A stretch of 64,000 bases of DNA from positions 276,001-340,000 of the forward strand of contig WARS01000126.1 of the NCBI GenBank assembly GCA_008933995.1, in the 5' to 3' direction. Below are positions 38,661 to 52,300 of this stretch, one piece after another. The DNA comes from Datnioides undecimradiatus. Taxonomy: Eukaryota; Chordata; Actinopteri; Lobotiformes; Datnioididae. Positions within the stretch are counted from its first letter, which is position 1, and each line of letters starts with the position of its first letter. Position numbers and translations under genes: made by a program. The notes under the pieces are model-generated. The model did not search any database. It had not been told where the DNA came from and was given only the letters and a program-made list of their open reading frames with translations.

Positions 38661-41600
38661 CGTCAAGGAGTTCCTCACAGGGGCAGGAACGCATAGGAGC
38701 AGACTAGACCGAATCAATGGAGGACCACATCTTTCAGTTCTTCAGAGGGATTAACAGATTGTGTGTGTTTTAATAGATCGTGCATCTGGACATGAATAAA
38801 TCATCGGGCATTCGGCCACGGGGGAGATGCCTTCAAATCAGTCAGGGAGGAATCAGGACTGAGATGACACGGTGCTCACATAAATGCAGGTGGTGTCGAC
38901 GGGAAGGGGGGAAAAAACGCGTGTATGGTGAGGCGGAGGTGTGCGTGACTCTCTGAATGTGAATGACGGGAATATTGATATTATTCCTCTGTCCTTTTCA
39001 TTGACGCAGCTTCACATTCATGCTCTGTCATGATCAAAACATCCTGGTACGTCTCTGAATATTTCATGTGAAAGTAGTTATCATGTCTTCCCTCTGCGAG
39101 TGTGTGTGAGTGCCCTACTGCTGTGGGAACGGACAGAATGTTGACTTGTTATGGTAATTTCTGAGGGTGCCACAAGCAAGATTTCATATCAGTAAATCAT
39201 TGCTGTTCATTTTGCCAGATTCTGTAGACAGTGGAAAGCATGGCTAAGATGATTAGCGTGCTCTCCTGTCCACTGCTTTTCACTTCTGCATCATGCGTAA
39301 AATAATAATTGCTGAATGGAAGATGTCGTTAGCATTTGTACAGTCTGCAGCAAGTTTGATTCTAAAAGCTGATGGGAAGCCTGAGACAGATCACGCTGCA
39401 TCAGTTAGATCAATTGTGGCAAAAGTCTTAACAAAAGTGACTTCTGTAATGCATTCTCTCAAACACTCTGTAAAAATATTGAATATATTTAATATAGCCC
39501 ACAATCTGTTGCAGACCATCACTGGTTAAAAGGGTGTGACAGTCAACTGATTTGCTCCAGCAGAGCAGGGTGAGCCGGGGAACATTTTTCATGAGCCGCC
39601 ACGGGGAGCCGAGAGGCGACTGATTCTGTCAACAACAGTGAATGAAGCCAGTGACACACATTCATGAAAACTCCGTTGTTTCTGACCCGCAGGAGTCTAA
39701 AGTTAATTTGAATTTGGGACTTAATGGGTATTTTTCAAGCTGGGTTCATTTACCGCTCTTCATTTTGACAACTCGTGTTATGTTTGTGTTGAGAGAGAGG
39801 CAGTGCAGCAGAGCAAACCGGCTCAAACTCCACACCAAGAGCAAGTTTAACCCTCCTGTTTCCTTTTGGCAAAAACAACTAAACCATTCATTGGACACTT
39901 ATATTTTTATGAGGTTTAAATCATAAATCACACTCTTCTGCAGTCATGTGTTTTTATGTGATATGCTTCATTCTCTTAAGAGAAACTGCATGATTCCACT
40001 GAAAACTGAAAAAGACCTTGAGGTAAGATGCTTTTTTTATAGCTGTATTGATTTTTCCAATAAACTAATGTGCTTTTGTATTAAAACGCAGCACTCAACC
40101 TTAGAACTGCATTACAACAGGTGGGAAAACACCAAAAATACATCATCATTAAAGCTCCGCTAATATTTTTACATAACTGTTTTTTCTGCTCCTGATAAAT
40201 TTCTCTAGCACTGTTGCCTCTTGTTTACACCATTAGTGTATGCACTTGGTAATCTTTTTTTTTATTAACAGTGGATGAAATGACTGTCTAATTAGAAAAA
40301 CTAACTCTGAAACTCTACGGGGCTTATTAGTCTCTTTTATCAAATCTTTTGCTTTTAATGGCACATTTAGCCCTGATAAACTCTTTTAATGCTACTTGTT
40401 GAGCATGATGACGGCAGACAAAATCAGCAGCTATGGCTGGTAAAAGGCAGTGAAGCATTTAGCTGATGATGAGCTGAATGTTTTTTTCTCAGAAGATTAA
40501 GTACTACATACATAAATAACTATAAAAAAGAGTGAATATTGGATTTACTGTGTAGAAGTAACTGCTGCTATCACACACCTCTAACTTTAAAGGGTTATAT
40601 GTCAAAGTTATGCATTCTAGCTGATTGGGAAGCCCCCCCAAGTGGGCAAAAATGTTAACACAGCTTCCACAATAAAGGAATAAATACACTATAAAGGAAT
40701 GTATACAGCATAGGGGGACTATTTAGACCAAATCTCATGAGCGGACATAATTTTGTATACCCTACATGAATATAGCGTGCAGCATGCACACTGTCTGGAG
40801 GGGGAATTGTTATGTCTGCAGATAGAGACAGGGTAAAGTACTTATGAGGACGTCTGCGGTTTCTTGAAGAGGCCAGAAACGTCTGCAGCCTGAGCAAAGC
40901 TTCAAACTGAAAAGACCCCGGTCTGAAGCCTCACGACCCTGCTAAGATAATATGAAACACTGAGCGATGTTGTTTACTTTGGGAAATGCTGTTATACAAC
41001 ACGGGTGCCCATATGTTGTTTTTGCATATACTAACTGCAGAGCTTAAAATATGATTGCAAAGACATTCATAGGTTTGAGTGTGAGGCCTTCAGTAGTGCG
41101 ATCCAGAGGAAAAACCCAGGATTTATCTAATAATGAGTGCAGCCTCGCTCCACTCTCCCCGTGATGAGTCGCTGTGGCTTCCTTCTAAGTGGCTGCAGGT
41201 GAGTGTGCACAATTACTCCTGTCTTTGCCATTTTGGGGTGAGTGGGCGGATAAACAAGCGGCATACGGCGCAACTAATTGTTCCATTACACAAAATGGAA
41301 AGTGCAGGAGGGGTAATCAAGCAGCTTTGTTGCAAATATCGTGCCACAAAAATGTCTCTGTTCTGCCTGGTGCTGTTTTGAGTTTTTGACGACTGAAAGC
41401 CTGCCACCCCGCCAGCAGTCCACCTGCACTCTTTGGGAGTGATCAGAAAATATAGCTGATGCCGATTCAAGTGGATGACATGTACCTAACTGCAGCAGAT
41501 GATCTATTTCAAACACATAAATATAAATGTTTCACTTTTTTGATGATGGCTGTATATACGCTGAAGATAACAGGTTAGGCAGAAATAACAACATTGTAGA

Positions 41601-43392
41601 AGTCAGCCTTGGTCCATTGTTAATGTAATCCAATAGCAAACCAGCCCAGATCCAGTCAAAAATGGTTTATTATTGTATTATAGATAATTATTAGGAACAT
41701 TTTAAATGAATACAACACAACACCCAGACTGCATAAGTTTCTGCATCCTTTTATACCGGGGCCTCGGCCAGGACTTGTTGGCTTATTACGAAACCATGAA
41801 GGAGGAGCAACAAAAATGAATATAAAAATAATTTCTGCTTTTTTATTTTCGCAAGGTCACCACCTCAATCCTTTCAACCATGGCAGGGTAAATAAATAAA
41901 AAGTAGAGGGGATTAACCCAGTGAAAGGCAGATAAAAGCCAGGGTCCTGGGCAAAGACTTGCTGGGAAAACTGTGAGTTATGACTGAAAGCAATAAAGTA
42001 CTTAATTACTAATATAATCAAGTCCAGTAACAGCTTGCATCCAGAGCTGCGGGCTAAGACAACAGCTAAAACGTTCAGCTCTTAGTCACAGTTGGGGTGG
42101 GACCAGACAGGACATGTCTCCTCCACAGGCTCTCAACTGTGACGCTACAGACTCAAGTTCCAATTGCAGTTTAATGGACTGTAAAAACATGATGTAATTT
42201 GTGCTAACATGTATTATCACAGCGCAGATAGAGGAATGAATGTTGAGGAGAGCCAGAATTAGTTCTATGAAATCAACTGGACCCCTCCTTAGAGACAGTA
42301 TGTAATTGCACCGGGGAGCTTTATGAATCTAACGATAGTCTCCGGCAATTAAAATCACAGGTCGCTCAGTTCCGGGATTTCCTTTCTAAATTTTGGATCT
42401 CTAGACTGGATTTGGGCCAAGATCTAATGAGCTGGCTGACTGCAGCTGAACTGCGTGACTGATCACCTCAACTGATGCTTGTGTTTGGTGGAGCCAATAG
42501 TAACAGGTGGTTGCGGTGAAGGAGAAGAGCTCATTGGAGTGGACACCATGTGGAACAGGTTACACGGCTCCAACTGTGGAAGTGACAAAAAGGGGACTTT
42601 TGGGACCAGGTGAGGTCCTGATAAGGTGGAGGACAAACCCGTTGTGGAGCTTCATGGTGAGGATCATGCTCTGATGCAGCCTGCTGCATTTTTACACCAT
42701 TAAACATATTCACAGCTTCGCTTTCTGTGTTTTGATTGAATGACTTGACATACAGATGCTGTAGCTGACTTGTCGACTGGACAGTCCATGCAAGGGTTTC
42801 CACAAGAAACTATTTGGTTTGAATTTTGGCCATTGTGCTGTTGTAATTGGCATACTCAGGACTGCTGAAAGACTGCGTGCTGTTTGACTTGAATTGCCTT
42901 TGACTTGCTGATCCTGGTGCATGCTCATAGCAAGGCTCATTTAAAATGAGTAAAGCTGGTAAAATTAGACGTGCATGACAGCAAAATACCTCTCTGAATA
43001 ATTAAGTGCATGGAGTTTGATTGTGCATCACACAACAATATGGTACACAGCGGCTTTGGGCAAATTTTAACTTAAACTAAACAACTTGTATGTACTGTAC
43101 GCAGATTACCTGAGTGTGTCTTGAAGGCCACTTTATCCAGTCTGTCCAGCTGAGAGGGCATGAAAGCAACAAATCTTGCAAGTTGACTTCTCCTCAGTCC
43201 CACTCCTGTAATTAGAAGAAATTGCAAAGGTGTATTTTAAGTGACATGAACAGGCACAGAGCATATTCCCAGAATCTAAATGTATCCCCTGTGAAGGGGT
43301 CCAGTAATAATATTTCACATCATGCTGCACTTATTCCCCCTCTTTCCTTGCAGTGAGTCTCCTGCAGTGATACTGTATGAGACTGTTAAAGA

Positions 43393-43429
43393 AGGTGAGA
43401 GAGCCCTGGCACAGAGGGCTCTCTCACCT
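43393..43429. repeat. Perfect inverted repeat, 15-bp arms and 7-nt loop
   Basis: The arm AGGTGAGAGAGCCCT (43393-43407) and its exact complement (43415-43429) are separated by GGCACAG. A second pairing block, AGACT (43380-43384) with AGTCT (43430-43434), could extend the stem beyond an asymmetric bulge. It is short for a microRNA precursor. Confidence 0.9.
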
Positions 43430-44714
43430 AGTCTAGCACCTCATTTACTTAATGCACACCCTTGGAAAATGTGATTACGTTAGCTAACTGTATTGGGGCC
43501 ATTGTACTGTAAGACTCTGCAACTGGCAAAATGGCAAGATACAGATCCTGAGCGCAATTTGGAAACTGTGCAATCTGATGAAGACTGTGGGGCGCTACAG
43601 AAAAATAAGGTTTTGCATGTGAGTCACTCTAAAAGTTGTATTTCCTATAAATTCAACTAAGCATCCAGTGTCATTGATTAATGGACAAAACATAGTAAAC
43701 AATATGTTGAATTTCATGCACGCTCACATTGAGGATCTGTTACATTCACCTTTACATTCAACATGATGCATATATTGTTTGAGATGTTACGTCATGGATG
43801 AACTGAGGATGAAGAGTTGGAGCCAACAATCCTATTTGTTATATTCTGTGCCATGATGGAGAACCAAAGTACTGTCACACAGGGTTCAGGTTGTATGTAC
43901 CCAATGTCCTCCCTCAGAAACCTCAGAACAGTTCAGTAGAGTTCTCCGCTGACGGTCTAGGCTCTCTGCTGTACTTATACTAATATACTGCCGCAGACTG
44001 TCATGGCAGTCACCTAAAGGAGACCAACAGTCAGCAGTCAGTGTGGAGACAGGAAAGAAGGTCTCCTCAACCCTTTAGAGAGGCGCAACACTACACTACT
44101 CTGTATGATGATTAGACACATGGAGGGTAGGGGAGTGATGGAGAAAGGTTAGAGATCTTCCTTTTGGGACCACACAACAGCAGGAGTGAAGCGTAACATC
44201 CCTCCTTCTTCCTTTCCCCACCACCAAGCTGAGATGGACATTAGGTCATTTGACCTCCCAGCAAGGACCGGGCAGCAGTTAATTAGCAGCAGTCTGTCTG
44301 TCCCTTTTTAGATCTTCCTGAAACAAGCCATAACTTGAACTAAAACGAGTCTGCATTGATAAAACAGAATCCTGATCACACTCTTATGGACACGCAAATC
44401 TAAATTTGAATGAAAGTGTGAAAAAACCCAAGATGGCGGTATTATCTTTCATGCTACACCTCACCTTTCTCAATCATATTCCAGTTGATTATTGTTAAAG
44501 GTTAGGAGAATGTAAATCTTTCGATGTCTGAAATGTCTACATGAGAAAACCAACTGAAAAACATAGATTGAGAAAACCACGCCAGACCAATTACAGCGTT
44601 GGATTAGATGTGGATGTACGTTCTTTTCTCTGGATCATTAAGCAGACCATCATCATATACATCTAATGTAATGGGATGGGCTTACAGTCTTTCGCATTGG
44701 TGGGCGACACTGTA

Positions 44715-44774
44715 AGAAATATTATATAAATATATAAATATATAAATATTGCATAAATATTGCATAAATATTGC
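44715..44774. repeat. AT-rich tandem repeats, TATAAATA-type then 11-bp units
   Basis: Several TATAAATA copies are followed by three exact copies of ataaatattgc (44742-44774). Confidence 0.9.
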
Positions 44775-44803
44775 AGATAATAACTTTGCCCTTAACCAGT
44801 TTT

Positions 44804-44839
44804 CATGTGTGACGTCATGTGTGACGTCATGTGTGACGT
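44804..44839. repeat. Three exact 12-bp tandem copies containing CRE (CREB/ATF) sites
   Basis: The unit catgtgtgacgt is repeated three times. It creates full palindromic TGACGTCA sites at 44810-44817 and 44822-44829 and a near-site TGACGTCG at 44834-44841. Spacing is 12 bp, close to one helical turn. TGACGTCA is the consensus cAMP response element; function here is untested. Confidence 0.9.
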
Positions 44840-45742
44840 CGGTCCCAAACAGCTGCGTGTTATAAACAAAGGCATTTAGCTGTAGATGTAGAAAACACTG
44901 GTGGGCAGAGCAGGCTGAATAGAGCCAGATGTGCAGTGACAGCAGCTTGATGAAATGACCAATCCCATGTCCACTGGAGGGAACTGGACCAGGCACACTG
45001 AGTTGTCAGTTAACTTGACAGGTGAACAAATCAGGGCTTTGTGCTTTATCTCTGTTCGTGGCACCCGGGAGGCAGTGTTTTATGATCTCTGGCGTTCCAA
45101 ATAACAGAGTTGCCTTTAATCAGTGTTTTGGGATGACGTGAGCATTGGCTTGTGGTTTTGGAGCAAGACCTGGCCGGTATGATTCATGGCAACTAGAAGC
45201 AAGAGAAATTGTATTTCAAATAGATCTTGAGAACAAGTGGAGTTCCTGTCTTGTTTCATGTGAAGATCTGGACAATCCTGGACTCTTTAATGGATGTAAA
45301 ACAAGTGTTTTCTCTTGTATTAAGCATCAAACCTAGTCCAGGTAACTTCCTCATGGACTGATTTGTTAGGCAGCCTGGCCAAACCAAGGAATTATGTTAT
45401 AGGGGATGCAGGAAATGTCTGCAGACAGAGAGATGAATCCCTCATTGTCTTGTGTTTGATCAGGAGATATGTCCTTCTAGTTCAGTCCTTTGAGTCATCT
45501 GAAGAGTGCAGTCTGGCAAAGAAGAGTGTGATGGATATACAGTAAACTGCAGTGTTTGTAACAAAGCGTGCATTCAAGCAGTCTGAAAGTGAAGCAGGAA
45601 GGGTTTGTGGTGATGTAGTACATGACCCACACCAAACAGCTCAAGATCCAAAAATGGAATCATCAAAGTTGATTAACTATAAGATAAAATCAACTTTGAA
45701 ATGCAATCACCAGGCTTGAGTACAATCAGTATTTCACATTAA

Positions 45743-46330
45743 ATTCAATTCAATTCAATTCAATTTATTTATATAGCGCCAATTCACAACAAAAGTCATC
45801 TCAGGGCACTTTACAAACAGAGCAGGTCTAGACCACACTCATTACTGTTAGTTACACCCAACAGTTCCACCATGAGCAAGCACTTGGCAACAGTGGCAAG
45901 GAAAAACCTCCTTTTAACAGGCAGAAACCTTGGGCAGATCCTGGCTCTAGGTGGATGGACATCTGCCTTGACCGGTTGGAGGGAAAAAGAGAGAGAGAGA
46001 GAGAGAGAGAGAAGTACAATATAGAATAATGACAGCAAATGACAGCAGAGGACACGGGGCAGGTCGGTGGAGCCACAGATCAGATGTTCAGCTCTGGAGC
46101 CACAGGTATCTGTAGAGAGGTACAGAGAGAGAGAGACCAGAGAGAAACAAGCACAGCACTAGGGGAGAGAGGACACAGAGTTAATGGTTAATCTGTGATG
46201 GTTAAAATGAGTTTGAGGAGAGAAAGAGGAGAGGAGGAGTGTGGAGATGATCATGGGATGTCCCCCAGCAGCCTCAGCCTATAGCAGCATAACTAGGGGA
46301 TGGCATGGAGGGGTAGTTTAGACCATGGGT
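45743..46330. repeat. Common teleost interspersed repeat, (CAATT)n-headed, truncated
   Basis: It opens with four to five CAATT units and tttatttatatagcgcc, followed by cagggcactttacaa, ccatgagcaagcacttggc, gtggcaaggaaaaacctcc, a (GA)n tract at 45989-46013, and later cagcagcctcagcctatagc. This order matches an abundant repeat of bony-fish genomes. The copy loses recognisable sequence after about 46330. I cannot name the family with certainty. Confidence 0.68.
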
Positions 46331-49300
46331 GTAGTTGGCACAGGACGTTTGACTCCCCCCTTCTAGGAGTGAGATCACATTGTTGTTTTGCTTATGAATC
46401 CATATTCTCCTCCATGCTCCTGCTGGTGTACTCTACTCTGTAGCTACGGTTGCTCCCCCGTTTAGCTCTAGTGAACCAATCATCATTGGTTGATGTGAAA
46501 ACCATCACTACCAGTGTTCCGTGGCGGGAATGTCTCACCAGACACTGGATTTAAAAACTGTAGTCCTGATATGTTTAATCAGTATTTTGTATACGTGTTC
46601 AGCTGGAATGTAACAGATGTTCGCTCGTGTGTAGAATCTTGAACAATATGTTTTTTAAAAATGTTATTTTCAAGTTTAAATGAAATAGACTTTTAACTTT
46701 TAGCGCTGTGTACTCAATATCATGTTCTATCTTAGATCCAAACTACAGCCCTTATGTAATTTCTGTTCTGGCTAAACTGTTGCATGCTGTAATCACAACA
46801 ACATAGACAACACAACACACATCTGATTTACATGTGGTGTAGCATTGGCAAGTGCTCATCCAACCTGATCGAACGTTTACTGGAATCAGCTAAGAATTCC
46901 TGAAAAAGACATGGTAGAGGACAAGGAGGAAAGAAGAGGATCAAGGAAGTAGAGGGCAAAAGATGGAGGAGGATCAGCACTACAGAAAGAGAGAAGGAGA
47001 AAGCTAAATTAGATGATATGGAAGAGGAGAGGACAGAGCAAATGAGAGCAAAAGAGGCGAAAACAGACTCAGGTAGAGTTGGACACACCAGGGTGTAAAA
47101 GACAGGGAACATTATGTATTTATGGAAAGATCAACTGCCTAATTCTGTGCCCCTGTAACACAGAGCCCCATTCTGAGTTCAAATTGCAGAATATTAGCTT
47201 TGATTATGCATCATTTCGCAAGCGACTCATTATCTCATGAGGGGGTGCACTTGTGACAGAAACTGATTGGCTTTATTGACCCAGAAAGCCGGATTAAATA
47301 ATTAGAAAAAAAGCTTTTACAATCCAATATTACTCATGTCTGCATGTCACCCACTCATAATAAAACCAGCCAAAGACGACACATTAAGCCGGAGGGAAGG
47401 GAAAAAAAAAAAAAAGAAAACCAACAAGAGAACACTCACCCACCACCAATTTTCGGGTGTCATGCTTGCAGTTCTTTGATGTCTCAAGATGGCGAATAAA
47501 CATTCTGTCTGCTCACTTTTTTAAATGGTTTCTGTCTGCAGCATGAAGAAAAGGGTTTGAGGAGTCTACCACACTGCGTGGGCTGCTCCTGCCCATCTCA
47601 GCATGCTGAATGTTCTCTTAAAGCTCTGTGTTTGTGTCTTCAGCTGAGATTTATTCAAAAATCCCTTTGACCTGACATAAAAAGGTCTTTGAACATCTCA
47701 AGCATTTCCATTTGTTCGCCACTTAAAACTCAACTTAAAAATAGACTTTTAGTTTTTCAGTCAAGTCCGACTCTGGGGCCCCGTTGTATGTTCTGAGAAA
47801 AGTGACAAATTTGCTAAAAGCGGGAAATGCTACATAATGTCCCATTTCCAGTGTCAACTTGCCAAAGCGTGTAATTACACCTGCAGTTACCTCATTTTCC
47901 TGCTCTTACCATGGCAGGGTATTCAGGTCCAAAAAGGGTCGTTAAATTTTTTGGAAGAAAAGAAAAGAAAAAAAACCCTGTGCTCAACCTGTTGGTCTCC
48001 AAGGTCAGAAAATACCCAAACTAACATTTGCTGCAGCTTCAATTGTGGTGGAAAATCAAATTCCAGTTACGTGAAATGTCAAATTCATAATTTATTATAT
48101 ATTCATAACTTATTAAAGAAATATATATATATAGGCTTATATTTTGCCTTTTAAACTTTGGATATTGATACGTGAGCCAATATTCATTCAGTAAGGTGAA
48201 AATGGTTATCTTAACATTTATATATATTTTGTTTACTAATTAATTTTGGCTCTAAAACAATAACAATTTACTGATTACAATTTTCTTGTGGCTGGTGTCT
48301 CCATACAGAGTGGCACTACAATACTGTCATAACCATTTTTCCCTCCTAACACTCTCCAACTTGAATTTAGTTTTCAGATCAGAACAGCATGAGTGAAAAC
48401 GACAGCCCCTTAATAATATTACAATGGTGCTCAGAGGGATCTTTGTCTCCTCCTGCCCTTTCAGTTGTCACTCTGGTTGTACAACTGTATACCGTTTTGT
48501 GCTCACTGTACAGAACAGATTTTTTGTTACACACCCTTCATACAAAATAATATCTATTTGTAAAGATGACTTCCTACAATGAAAACGCATGAAAGACCAT
48601 TCAAGGGGCACGGTAGACCTCAGAGCCATCGTGCTGGGAACAACTGAACCACCCCCACGCTTCCCTAGCATATCATGATATTTAGAACATATAGCTAAAC
48701 AATTGCTGTCAATCTGTTGTCAGTGCTATTTTTAGTTAGCCCAGCTCTGTTGACACTTTCACTGCACAAGCGAGCACTAACACCATCACAGAGCGAGCAG
48801 GATTTTCCCTGACACTGGCATCTGTAACATTGTGTGGGTTTTAGGTGGCTTTTTGCCTCTTCCGTTCATTTGTATTTTAGATTTGAACCCTGCTACTTCT
48901 GCCTTGACTTCATTTGATGAATTCCTGTTTGATCTCATGGATGGACAGATCCACTTGCATAGGTGTGCACATGCATTACAGTTTAGGTAGCCTGTTGATA
49001 ATTTTGGATTCAGCTGGACTGTGTAACGCCTAATCGGCTTGTTCCAGCTTCAAGAGCTGAGAGGTAAAACATTCCTGGCTGACAGATTTCAGACTCTGAG
49101 CTTACAGCAAATGCCCATATTCAAACAAAAGTGTTCCGCACTCTTTCAGAAATCATTATGGAAGTCAGAAAATACATATACACAATATATTTTAACTGAG
49201 TCTAGCAGGCAATTGACATTCTAAACTGTTTCATAAACAGAAACAGCAGAGGTGGACAAAAGGCAATGCTAAGCTAGTGGCCCTTTTTGCAAAATATACA

Positions 49301-52300
49301 TATATATTGCGTTATCATTCATTGATTGTGTAGTATGGAATAAACTTAGTTTGGGCTGACGGGATGATGCATTTATCACAGAGAGGTCTGTGTTGTATCC
49401 TGTCATTGGGGAGAAACTGGTTGAAATAAGGCACAAAAATATGCTATGACAGGCAAATCTCTGAATTTATCATGTTTTTGCAGTTGTCAGAAAACAAATG
49501 CTAAGCTACGAAAGGACCTGGTAGTTATTTAAAGATGAAAATGGACATAAAAAACTGAAGTAATGTAACACAGTTGGGAGGAAACATCATGATGATATGA
49601 TGCCAAACAGACATGCAGGGCAATGAGCCTGCCTTAAACTCCTGCTTTGGAGAAAAATACATTCCCTCACCATGGAAATCACAAAGCAATTGTGCAAAAC
49701 AGATGTCCTTTTATAGATATGTTTATAGATATATTTGCTTAATAAAAAAAAGAGTTTTAGTTTAAATCTATATTTCAGATTTCAACCTGAGGTGGGGGAC
49801 TACATGATGAATGGGAGTTCACCGTTCAGGCTGCACAGCTCATCCAGGATGTGCCCGGGCACCTCTCTGTCTGACCAGCAACAAGGACGCAGCAGTATTT
49901 AATCAACTTAGCCATGAATTTACTGCAGCGTATGCAGTACGCACCCTCGGCCATCTGAAGAGTCATAAAACCCAGGCAGGGGAGAGGGCAGGATAGAGGT
50001 AACCGTGCTGGGGCTGCAAAGTGTCTTAAGTGATAGAAAAAATCCCATGGCCCATTAATTTTCAAATTAAGCACAGCCTGCCGGCACCCATTTTGTCCTT
50101 AGTCGTAAAGGGATTGACGTGGAGGTTACTGCTGCCTGTCTTTATGTGTCCAGCCCTTCAGGGGTTGTCTCAATCTTCTCCCTCAGGCTGCTTTTGTCTC
50201 TGTGTGTCCTGGTGCTGCAGCCAATTAGCGTGCCGTGTTAGCAAGCATGCACCACGCAGGGCTGAATATGCCCAAACCTGCCTCTCCCATTTCTGTAATT
50301 GCACTGTGGCCTCATTATCTCATCTAGCTAAGCAAGTGCTCATGCAAAAGGCTATGTGGATTAGCGTGCGTGTGCATGACAGCGTGCATGCTTGTTTTTG
50401 CTTATGCTGTACATTTAATTACGTCGGCTGGTAAAATAACTACCGCTGCTCTGCAGGGAGTCCTGCAGTTTCCCAAGAAGTACTCTAAAGTTCCGTCCAG
50501 TAAAAACCGAGAGTTAGTTTGCAGCCCCGAGTGCAAACTGGCAGGCGGCAGCGTGCTTATGATTCATTTTGGATGCAGGGAGGTGAGCAAATGGCACTGA
50601 TTGTCTCTTAGCGGTTCATTAAGCTGCAATAAGGTCGAGCATTAGCGCCTAGCCATATGATATTCATGGCTGCTGATACCACTTAGCCCAGCATCTGCTT
50701 CTGCTGCTCATGTCAAAGTCGATCTTTAAACAAGCCAAATCAATATGCCAAAGATAATCACATAGCACCAGAATCATCATCTGACAGCAGGCTGAGAGAA
50801 TACATGATTCTGTGCGGGCCTCATACAGACACACACAGGCCAATCTAAAGGTTAGTGTAGCTATATGCCGAGCTGACATTATCCAAACATGCTGTAGATT
50901 TAAAACACTGCTACACAAGCGCCTTCCAGGCCTATAGAAAGTGCCAGGGGAAGATCAGACCACATGTCATCATTAAATCATGAGGAGAGCAGCTCAAGAG
51001 AAAAAAAGCAGGATAGAGGATGATGAGAGCAGGCTTAGATGGAATACATATATATACGTCCTGAGGCCAACCAGACTAACTTTGATTTGGCCAGTCTTCA
51101 CATCTCCACCCTGTACCTCATTAACCTCATAAGTCCAAGGTGATGTCCCCACGAAGTTTTTTATCATTACTAAACCATTATTGTTCTGTATAAATGAGCA
51201 GTACTCAGTCTTTTCTTCTTTTGTATTGAAAATGCTGTTTGTGTAGTCTTACTTAATTGGTAACTCATTTGGGAGATACGCCTTTTTAATTTGTTTCCAC
51301 ACCGATCTTATGTCATTAACAAGACACAGGATGTGATTAGCCTTGCTTAGCATGAAGACTGAAAGCAAGGGGAAACTGGTAGTAAATACACCTCTCCAAC
51401 CCCTCTAAAGCTTAACGTCCTCATGTTTTATCCTGATACGAACAGGAATCTAAAAACAATTTGGGACTATTTTTCTGCTGAGCAACAGCTGAGCGCTGGG
51501 AGGAGGGTTTATGTTTGGTATCACTGAGAACTATACTAATGCTTGCACTGATTGTATATACGAACCTCAACCATCTCCAAAGACGACAAGGCTAAGCAAG
51601 GTAGTCCAGACATCCCTCTGCCCAGTAATGTCTAGCTGCAGGCCAGAGTCTCACATGCTCCTGTCGCCAGTTAACAACAGTCCTGACGCAAAAGACAAAC
51701 AAGCATTTATAGTTGCATTCACGCATTGTTAGAGTAAGAGTTGCACATCACATGTCTTCAAGCTTAAGGACGAAGTCGGAGCACCCACAGAAAATACACA
51801 GGGAATACTTAAAGCGTAAATATATACCTGTTTTTCTATATGCTTTCTTCTTGGTTTTCCTTGATATGACAACGTGCGCTTATGCAGACAACTAAAAATG
51901 TAAAAGGTGTTGGGATGTGGCTGTGTTAGTGTAGGGGAAAAAAAACACAGCAAACAAAAGCAGTCATCCTGGAATCCATTTCAAAGGCAGGCCCTGTCAC
52001 CTCATTGACTCTGAAATTGAATCCTAAACTCTGATGGGAGGAAATGTGCTCTTGAAGCAGAGGAAAAAAAGGAGAAGCGAGACAGAGATGTGTGGAGAGA
52101 GAACACACTCCATTAAATCAATTAAGTCTGCATGCTGCAGGAGCCTGGGCAGGAGGATAATTACTTAGGGAGAGTGATCAGAGACTAATCTAATGATGAT
52201 GCCCTTTGCTACCCACTACCAGACTTGATGAAGCAGCACTCCTGCAGGACTGGGCCCTGGCTGTGAAACTGAGGAAACACACACAAACATGCACACACAC

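Larger units (their letters stand above)
37421..44700. other. Gene-free stretch with candidate regulatory blocks
   Basis: No coding exon is supported. A T-run lies at 38230-38249. Blocks at about 37780-37930 and 38440-38670 mix CpG-containing and TAAT-core sequence and look like vertebrate non-coding regulatory DNA. A perfect hairpin sits at 43393-43429. Confidence 0.4.
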
